NCBI GenBank assembly: GCA_946885645.1
Contig: CAMPGU010000099.1
Location: 1 to 13,126, forward strand
From: an uncultured Haloferula sp.
Lineage (GTDB): Bacteria > Verrucomicrobiota > Verrucomicrobiae > Verrucomicrobiales > Akkermansiaceae
Length of the DNA stretch: 13,126 nucleotides
Direction: 5' to 3'
Position numbers and translations under genes: made by a program. The notes under the pieces were generated by a model. The model had not been told where the DNA came from and ran no database searches. It was given only the letters and a program-made list of their open reading frames with translations. Positions 7,930-13,126 of this stretch are shown piece by piece. Each line of letters starts with the position of its first letter. Within the stretch, counting starts at the first letter, position 1.

Positions 7930-7951
7930 GGTTCGAAACCCGCTCCATCGT

Positions 7952-8731
7952 ATGAAGAAGCTACATTTTGCCCTCAGCCTTGCGAGCTGCATGTTAAAAC
8001 TCGGTGTGCGGAGGGTTTGTACTCTCCGCCCTATCTTGGCGTTCGCGATGGTCCGGTTGCTCAAGCGCGATGCCCGCCTGGTTCTGCTACCGGAACGTCG
8101 CCCGCTCCTCTTACGAGGAGGGACGAGCGATGCGGAAGTCTTCTTTGATATCTTCGGATCCGGCTCCTACGAGCTTCCCTATCCGGAGAGCGTGAGGACA
8201 ATCGTCGATGGAGGGGCAAACGTGGGTTATGCCGCGGTCTGGTATGCCCGACGGTTTCCGGAGGCGCGCATCTTCGCGGTGGAGCCGGATCTTTCCAATC
8301 TCCGGGCGCTGCGGGAGAATGTGCAAGGATTGGACAATGTGACCGTCGTTGAAGGAGCCGTCTGGTACGAGAAGCGGAAACTGCGGATTCTCGACCCCAC
8401 GGCAAGCAGCTTCGCGGTACAGGTGGGCGAGACCGGGGCGGGCACGGAGGTGGACGCGCTTCGGGTCGAAGACCTTTTGAATATGGCACAGGTGCAGCGC
8501 GTCGACATTCTCAAGCTGGATATCGAGGGTGCGGAAAAGCCGCTGTTCGAGCACGCCCGCGCGTCGTGGCTCGATGCGATAGGATCCATCGTTATCGAGT
8601 TTCACGATACTCCTGCTGCCCTCTGCGCAAGGGCATTCTACCAAGCTCTCGGTGATCGGCCGTTCTTGCAGAAGCAGCGGGGTGAAAATACCTTCGTCCG
8701 CTTGCTCGGAGATATCGCTCCCGTCTCCTGA
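7952..8731 (+). CDS. FkbM family methyltransferase
   Basis: This is a 259-residue SAM-dependent methyltransferase of the FkbM (Methyltransf_21) family, whose founder O-methylates a polyketide and whose many relatives in glycan loci are thought to methylate sugars. The core shows motif I VDGGANVG (85-92), the acidic EPD (111-113), the family hallmark KLDIEGAE (188-195) and IEFHD (215-219). A roughly 45-residue basic and hydrophobic N-terminal lead precedes the fold. The ATG at 7952 was chosen because an in-frame ATG at 7850 would overlap the preceding glycosyltransferase by 80 bases and add a sequence without family features. Its stop at 8729-8731 is only two bases before the next start, so translation is probably coupled. 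Substrate not identifiable. Confidence 0.9.
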   Translation: MKKLHFALSLASCMLKLGVRRVCTLRPILAFAMVRLLKRDARLVLLPERRPLLLRGGTSDAEVFFDIFGSGSYELPYPESVRTIVDGGANVGYAAVWYARRFPEARIFAVEPDLSNLRALRENVQGLDNVTVVEGAVWYEKRKLRILDPTASSFAVQVGETGAGTEVDALRVEDLLNMAQVQRVDILKLDIEGAEKPLFEHARASWLDAIGSIVIEFHDTPAALCARAFYQALGDRPFLQKQRGENTFVRLLGDIAPVS

Positions 8732-8733
8732 TC

Positions 8734-9921
8734 ATGGCCAGATGGTACACGGGTACGCCGCGGAATTTCAGAGGCGACGAGACTTATTTTGCCCGTGAAT
8801 CCGGATTGACCTGCCGTGGCCTTCAAAAGCTCGGGCATGATTCCCGCGCGATCATGCCAGGTCTCCCGATGCCAGACGACCTGCCGGACCTGATCCGCGC
8901 CACCAAGGAAGAACTTGCGAGCCCTGTCTGGTGGGAGGGGCTGGGTCTGGAGGGCATGATCTTCTACACTTGGGGATCACCCCGCTACGCCCGGATGGTG
9001 AGTGCAGCCCGAAGTGCGGGAGTTAGAGTGGCGCAGGTTACCGATACGCAGGGAGTTTTTTCACCTCTGTCCGATTGGAAAGCGCATCTCGGGGCGGAAA
9101 GGGTCCACTATTGGCACGAACCGCGTTGGAAGCAGACGGCCCGGACCTTGGCAAAAATCCCTGTTAGCCATACGGCCAGGATTCTCACGCGGGATATTCC
9201 CACCGCACGCGCCATCGCCGGGAGCGAATTCTTCTTGGTCTCCACTCCGCAGGCGGAGGCGCGCTATCGCTCTTTTGTCTCCCGGCTTGTCGGGACGGAT
9301 GCTGCCCGAAAAGTGCGGTTCATTCCCGTCCCTGTAAATTTCCACTTCCGTTTCGATCCCGCGGCGGACCGCAAGGAAGACGAGGTTCTCGCCGTCGGCA
9401 GGTGGGACAGTTTGCAGAAGCGGACTCCCTTGCTGCTGGAAACCATTTCGCTGGCCATCGACCGGTGCACGGCCTCTTTCCGGATCTTCGGAAAGATCCC
9501 CCCGGAGATGGAGGCGTGGTACGCCTCGCTGAATGCCCGGGCTAAATCGAGGGTGATCTTGGAAGGAGTCGTGCCGAATGCCGTGGTCGCAGAAGCGTAC
9601 AAGCGGGCCAAGGTAATGCTGGTAAGCTCCGCTTACGAAGGGTGTCACAATTCTTCCGCGGAGGCCGTTTGTTCCGGTGCGAGTGTGGTCGGCTGCCGTT
9701 CTCCCTTCCTCAGTGTTCTGGAGTGGCACTGCTCAAAGGGTTCCGGCCGCCTCGCGGACAAGCCCTCGGCTCGAGCACTTGCGGATGCGCTATGCCAAGA
9801 GCTCGAATGCTGGGACACCGGCGGTCGGGATCCGGGGCGCATCAGCATGGATTGGATGCCCGATTTCAGGCCGGATCTCGTCGCGAAGAAGATACTGGAT
9901 CTCTTTTCAACCGGTTCTTGA
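8734..9921 (+). CDS. Glycosyltransferase, GT4-like (GT-B fold), divergent N-terminus
   Basis: The protein has 395 residues. The C-terminal donor domain is recognisable: VLAVGRWDSLQKR (218-230) corresponds to the 'vGRl...KG' strand-loop of GT4 enzymes, IFGKIPPEM (251-259) follows, and YEGCHNSSAE (301-310) contains a proper E(x7)E pair (Glu302, Glu310). The N-terminal acceptor half is less familiar; it begins with a TPRNF segment (8-12) and a DETYFAR stretch (15-21) rather than the usual glycine-rich opening. The start ATG lies two bases after the stop of the FkbM gene, so the pair is almost certainly cotranscribed and translationally coupled. The likely role is addition of one sugar of the repeat unit. 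The acceptor, donor and linkage cannot be read from the sequence. Confidence 0.82.
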   Translation: MARWYTGTPRNFRGDETYFARESGLTCRGLQKLGHDSRAIMPGLPMPDDLPDLIRATKEELASPVWWEGLGLEGMIFYTWGSPRYARMVSAARSAGVRVAQVTDTQGVFSPLSDWKAHLGAERVHYWHEPRWKQTARTLAKIPVSHTARILTRDIPTARAIAGSEFFLVSTPQAEARYRSFVSRLVGTDAARKVRFIPVPVNFHFRFDPAADRKEDEVLAVGRWDSLQKRTPLLLETISLAIDRCTASFRIFGKIPPEMEAWYASLNARAKSRVILEGVVPNAVVAEAYKRAKVMLVSSAYEGCHNSSAEAVCSGASVVGCRSPFLSVLEWHCSKGSGRLADKPSARALADALCQELECWDTGGRDPGRISMDWMPDFRPDLVAKKILDLFSTGS

Positions 9922-9924
9922 GCC

Positions 9925-9941
9925 CGGGAGGAGGTTTCCCG
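9925..9941 (+). other. Small hairpin with an AGGAGG in its loop, ahead of the double GT4 gene
   Basis: Bases 9925-9929 (CGGGA) pair with 9937-9941 (TCCCG) around a seven-base loop. The strong Shine-Dalgarno-like AGGAGG spans 9929-9934, mostly in the loop. It ends 29 bases before the ATG at 9964, too far for direct use, and no in-frame ATG, GTG or TTG exists closer to it. It may be fortuitous, or a ribosome standby or regulatory site. Confidence 0.22.
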
Positions 9942-9963
9942 TCAGGCAGCCCGAATCATTTCA

Positions 9964-12306
9964 ATGGCCAAGACATCCATCGTGATCGTCGGTCAGACGC
10001 CTCCGCCTTGGCACGGGCAGGCGGTCGCCACCGCCATGCTTTTCGAGCACCGGTGGCAGGACCTGGACGTGGCTTGCGTCCGGATGGCGTACAGCGATGA
10101 GATGGAGAGGATCGGGAAGGTGGATCTCCGCAAGATCCGGCATCTCTGGCAGTTGGTCCGCGAGACGCGCCGATTGCTGAAAGCCCGGCCGGGGAGCATC
10201 CTGCTCTATCCGCCGGCCAGTCCCCATTGGGTCCCCTTCCTGCGGGATGTCGCCTATCTTTCTTGCGTCCGCTATCTGGCGGGAAAGACGGCATTCATCT
10301 TTCATGCCGGCGGTTTCGGGGAGTTCATGGCGGGCTCGCGCGTGCGATCCTGGCTCGCGCGGAAAGCTTACGGGCGTCCCGAGCTGTGTCTGGAGGTGGC
10401 GAAGGAAGAGGTACCGCCGCACAGGGTGCTATCCGCGGATCGCTGGTGCTGGACGCCCTACGGGATAGAAGTCCCCGGGGTTTCCCGGGTGGCGAAAGGT
10501 CCGGAGGATCCCGCCGTCGTTCTTTTCGTCGGCAGTTTGCAGGAAGGGAAGGGAGTGCTTGAAGTCCTCCGCACGGCCGCGGTGCTGAAAGGGCGGGGGA
10601 AAGAAGGCAACTTCAGATTCCGTCTCGTCGGCAAATGGTTTTCCGAGGGCTTTCGCAAGAAAACGCTGGCCTTAGTCTCCGAGCTTGGTGTCGGCGGAAT
10701 GGTGGAATTTCCGGGTCAATTGACCGGGGATGAGAAGTGGGAGGCGTTCCGGCGGGCGGATATCTTTTTCTTCCCCACCCACTACGCCTCCGAGGCATTC
10801 CCCATCGTGGTGATCGAGGCCCTCGGCTCCGGTCTTCCCGTGGTGGCCACGGACTGGCGCGGAGTTCCCTCGATTGTCGAGGGATGCGGGGTAGCCGAGA
10901 TCCTGCCGATCCGCCAGCCGGAAGCATTCGCGGATGGACTGCTCTCTGTCCGCGAGCGTCTGGGCGATGCACCCGGGATCGCGGAGAAGGCCCGCGGCTT
11001 CTACGAAGGGCGCTACCTCCCTGCCCATTTCCTCAAGAGGGTAGAGGATGAACTGCACGTGCTGGCTCCCTCGTCCCCTGAGGACCATGTCCCGGGCCGC
11101 CCGAATTCTCCGGGGCATTCCCTGGAAGTCCTCCAGGTCTTCAATCAATATCTCGAACGCGGCGGGGAAGAGCTCTGGGTGGACGAGGTGCTTCGCCTCG
11201 CCCCCGACGATGTAAGGGTGAGCAATCTCCGCTTTCAGAGCAGGACTTGGACGGAGCGTGGCAAGCCCAGCCGGCTGCGACAGGCCCGGCTTCTCTGGAA
11301 TAATCCGGGCTCCCGGGAACGCCTGCGGGAAGAAGTCATCCGGATGAAGCCGGACGCCCTGGTCTTCCACAACGTCCTGCCGGTGGGCTCGTTCGGCCTC
11401 TATGAAGAGGCTTCTTCTCTCGGCATTCCGGTAGTCCAGTATATCCACAATTTCAGGCCTTTCAGTCCTTCGGGAACCTTGTGGGTGAACGGAAGGACCA
11501 ATGACGGGGCCCTTCGGGGAAAGGTTCTGCCGGAGGTAGTGAATGCCGCGTGGGAAGGGTCCTTTCCACGCACTGCCCTGCTCGCGTGGTACCTCGCCAG
11601 GTTCCGGCGGCGCGGCGGGCTGGATCTTGTCCGCCGTTGGGTCGCGGTTTCGGAGTTCATGCGCTTGAAATTCATCGAGGCCGGCATCCCCCCGGAGCGG
11701 ATCGTCACGCTCAGGCATTGCTGGCAACCGGGGAATACCGATCCGCAGGCAGAGGAAGGGGACTACTATCTCTTTCTCGGCCGGCTCGTGCCGGAAAAGG
11801 GATTGCCGGTCCTGCTGGAATCATGGCGCCGCTTGGAAGATCACCTCGGGTCCGCCTGTCCCCGTCTTATTATCGCGGGAACCGGGCCGGAGGAGGCACG
11901 CATCCACAATCAGACGATGCGTTCGCGTAACGTACGCTTTGCCGGCTTCGTAAGCGGCCGCGAGAAGGCCGACCTGCTTCAACATTGCCGCGGCCTGGTA
12001 ATGCCTTCGCTCTGGTGGGAACCGCTCGGCCTGACGGTTTATGAAGCATATGATTTCCGCCGCCCGGTGCTTGCAGCTCGCTCCGGCGGACTTACCGAGA
12101 CTGTTATCGATGGGCAGACTGGCCTGCTCCATGAACCGGGGTCCGCTGATTCGCTAGCCCAAAGTGTCATCGCATTGGAGGCCGCCGGGCCGGAAGCCCG
12201 GAGCCGTATGGGAAATGCCGGAAGGGAGTGGCTTGAAAAGGAGGCCGATCCGGAGGATTGGAAGAAGTCCTTCCGTGATATCATCGCCCAATCGATCCAC
12301 CGGTAG
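9964..12306 (+). CDS. Bifunctional protein with two tandem GT4 glycosyltransferase modules
   Basis: At 780 residues this is twice the usual GT4 length and contains two full enzymes. Module 1 (about 1-365) opens with GQTPPPWHGQA (10-20), has the donor-site FVGSLQEGKGV (188-198) and E(x7)E Glu277/Glu285. A Pro/Ser/Gly/His-rich linker spans about 368-387. Module 2 (about 388-780) opens with VLQVFNQYLERGGEE (389-403), has an IHNFRPFSPSG stretch (494-504), LFLGRLVPEKGL (603-614) and E(x7)E Glu686/Glu694. Both modules look catalytically intact. No in-frame ATG, GTG or TTG lies in the linker, which argues against two separately translated genes. The two halves are not close copies of each other, so this looks like a fusion of different enzymes, not a duplication. 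It probably adds two successive sugars. It ends 23 bases before the second FkbM-type gene. Confidence 0.9.
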   Translation: MAKTSIVIVGQTPPPWHGQAVATAMLFEHRWQDLDVACVRMAYSDEMERIGKVDLRKIRHLWQLVRETRRLLKARPGSILLYPPASPHWVPFLRDVAYLSCVRYLAGKTAFIFHAGGFGEFMAGSRVRSWLARKAYGRPELCLEVAKEEVPPHRVLSADRWCWTPYGIEVPGVSRVAKGPEDPAVVLFVGSLQEGKGVLEVLRTAAVLKGRGKEGNFRFRLVGKWFSEGFRKKTLALVSELGVGGMVEFPGQLTGDEKWEAFRRADIFFFPTHYASEAFPIVVIEALGSGLPVVATDWRGVPSIVEGCGVAEILPIRQPEAFADGLLSVRERLGDAPGIAEKARGFYEGRYLPAHFLKRVEDELHVLAPSSPEDHVPGRPNSPGHSLEVLQVFNQYLERGGEELWVDEVLRLAPDDVRVSNLRFQSRTWTERGKPSRLRQARLLWNNPGSRERLREEVIRMKPDALVFHNVLPVGSFGLYEEASSLGIPVVQYIHNFRPFSPSGTLWVNGRTNDGALRGKVLPEVVNAAWEGSFPRTALLAWYLARFRRRGGLDLVRRWVAVSEFMRLKFIEAGIPPERIVTLRHCWQPGNTDPQAEEGDYYLFLGRLVPEKGLPVLLESWRRLEDHLGSACPRLIIAGTGPEEARIHNQTMRSRNVRFAGFVSGREKADLLQHCRGLVMPSLWWEPLGLTVYEAYDFRRPVLAARSGGLTETVIDGQTGLLHEPGSADSLAQSVIALEAAGPEARSRMGNAGREWLEKEADPEDWKKSFRDIIAQSIHR

Positions 12307-12329
12307 AATCTGCTTCGACACCAAAGATC

Positions 12330-13028
12330 ATGAGCATTACGATCAAAAGGCTGAAGCTCGCCGTAAAACATCTGCTGGGGAAGGATCTATATCTGAAACC
12401 GGATCAGAGAACAGCGACGCGCTTCTACGGGAGCCCCTACGGCGGCTGGGCCCTACCTGAGGGAGTCGTGAATGCCGGATCGATTATCTACTCTTTCGGC
12501 ATCGGCGAAGATGTTTCCTTCGACCTAGCCTTGATCGAAGCCACCGGGTGCAGGGTCTTTGGATTTGATCCCACCCCGAAGTCCCTGCGGTGGGTGGAAG
12601 GAAATGTCAGAGAGCATAAATTCGTCATCCGGCCATGGGCGCTGGGCGCAAGTGATGGCGAACTCGAGCTCTGGTTGCCAAAAAATCCGGAGCATGTCTC
12701 CGCGAGTTGCCGACCGTCGGAAGCCACGTCCCACGACAGCTTCGTGGCGGAATGTAAGTCGCTCGAATCGGTGATGAGAGAACTGGACCACGCGAAGGTG
12801 GACGTTCTCAAGATGGACATCGAAGGTGCGGAGTACGAAGTTCTGCGTTCGCTTGCGAACGGGGCGGTGCTTGATCGGATCGGACACTTGTTGGTCGAGT
12901 TCCATCATTGGATGCCCTCCTTCAGAAGAGAAGATACCCTGAGCGCCATCAGATCGCTGAAGGGGAGAGGATGGGTGATCCAATGGGTTTCAGAGTCCGG
13001 CCATGAGGTGCTTTTCGGACGATCATAG
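12330..13028 (+). CDS. FkbM-type methyltransferase, divergent motif I subgroup
   Basis: This 232-residue protein keeps the FkbM hallmark KMDIEGAE (161-168) and VEFHHW (189-194). Where the family usually has DGGANVG it has YSFGIGEDVSFD (54-65), followed by VFGFDPTPKS (76-85). From memory this GxGEDxSFD plus FDPTP form marks a recurrent FkbM subgroup, so it is probably a true variant and not decay. The Gly-x-Gly and the acidic residue after strand 2 (Asp80) remain, so SAM binding is still likely. It is clearly different from the FkbM protein encoded at 7952-8731 and so is not a recent duplicate. The ATG at 12330 has no clear ribosome binding site. It is likely to methylate a sugar of the same glycan, perhaps one added by the adjacent double glycosyltransferase (inference). 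Confidence 0.85.
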   Translation: MSITIKRLKLAVKHLLGKDLYLKPDQRTATRFYGSPYGGWALPEGVVNAGSIIYSFGIGEDVSFDLALIEATGCRVFGFDPTPKSLRWVEGNVREHKFVIRPWALGASDGELELWLPKNPEHVSASCRPSEATSHDSFVAECKSLESVMRELDHAKVDVLKMDIEGAEYEVLRSLANGAVLDRIGHLLVEFHHWMPSFRREDTLSAIRSLKGRGWVIQWVSESGHEVLFGRS

Positions 13029-13067
13029 CTCAAATTACGTCCTGTCGAAGGGCGTTGTTCTAGATTT

Positions 13068-13126
13068 ATGAATAAAACAGCATTTCATGTTCCTTGGATG
13101 GATTGTATCCGGGGGGGGGTCTGTGA
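13068..13126 (+). CDS. Start of an unidentified gene, truncated by the window end
   Basis: An ATG at 13068 opens a frame that stays open for 19 full codons to the window end (MNKTAFHVPW...). It follows the second FkbM-type gene by 39 bases on the same strand, at the spacing seen elsewhere in the locus. A run of nine G (13111-13119) lies in codons 15-18. As given, the frame continues past it; one extra G would produce TGA as the last codon shown. I do not recognise the product from so few residues. The stretch 13021-13080 is markedly AT-rich (23 of 60 bases are G or C). It could also be non-coding. Confidence 0.35.
   Translation, partial: MNKTAFHVPWMDCIRGGVC

Noticed and set aside
7850..7951. 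An upstream ATG (7850) for the first FkbM gene
   Set aside because: It would overlap the GT4 gene by 80 bases, and the added 34 residues look unlike the family; the ATG at 7952 gives a normal length.
11070..11125. A split of the double glycosyltransferase into two genes, using a TGA and an ATG seen in other frames of the linker
   Set aside because: The TGA and ATG are in two different frames, neither matching the reading frame of the modules, and the frame runs open through the linker. Kept only as a check in the findings.
10672..11727. A 351-codon open frame on the minus strand within the double GT4 gene
   Set aside because: It lies wholly opposite a gene with strong GT4 motifs, shows no recognisable domain, and long antisense frames are expected in GC-rich DNA. 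It is useful only as a caution.
1..13126. CRISPR arrays, tRNA or rRNA genes, insertion sequences, toxin-antitoxin pairs or other defence genes
   Set aside because: No regularly spaced repeats, no cloverleaf-like sequences, and no transposase, integrase or nuclease motifs were seen on either strand.

Overview
The window is about 13.1 kb of GC-rich bacterial DNA (roughly 60% by eye). Every gene I can support lies on the + strand, with mostly short gaps, so it reads like one long operon or a few run-on operons. The left edge is the end of a sulfate-activation pair: a cysD stop codon (inferred) followed by a complete cysN. The rest is a cell-surface or extracellular polysaccharide locus. There are no rRNAs, tRNAs, insertion sequences, CRISPR arrays or phage genes. 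The taxon cannot be proved from the sequence. The high GC, the mostly absent Shine-Dalgarno sequences, the short unfused CysN and the mixture of glycan genes would suit a Verrucomicrobia- or Planctomycetes-like organism, but this is a low-confidence inference.

Layout: cysN (53-1297); a Methyltransf_24-type SAM methyltransferase (1339-2103); a left-handed beta-helix acyltransferase (2122-2676); an O-antigen ligase/Wzy-like polytopic membrane protein (2759-4348); a Wzx-like flippase (4451-5974); a Methyltransf_11-type methyltransferase (6017-6718); a GT4 glycosyltransferase (6778-7929); an FkbM methyltransferase (7952-8731); a divergent GT-B/GT4 glycosyltransferase (8734-9921); a 780-residue protein made of two complete GT4 modules (9964-12306); a second, divergent FkbM-type methyltransferase (12330-13028); and the first 19 codons or so of a further gene that carries a nine-G run (13068 to the window end).

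How they work together (inference): the glycosyltransferases build a lipid-linked oligosaccharide on the cytoplasmic face, with four GT-B modules in three genes. Four methyltransferases and one acyltransferase decorate it, the Wzx-like protein flips it, and the Wzy/ligase-like protein polymerises it or transfers it. No initiating phosphoglycosyltransferase, sugar-nucleotide pathway gene, chain-length regulator, export channel or sulfotransferase lies inside the window, so the locus must continue outside it or use genes elsewhere. The cysDN pair could supply APS/PAPS for a sulfated glycan, or simply be a housekeeping neighbour.

I found no clearly new biological system. The points most worth a second look are the double-GT4 fusion, the unusual density of methyltransferases, the divergent FkbM motif I, the nine-G run at the start of the last gene, and the cysDN-to-glycan junction.
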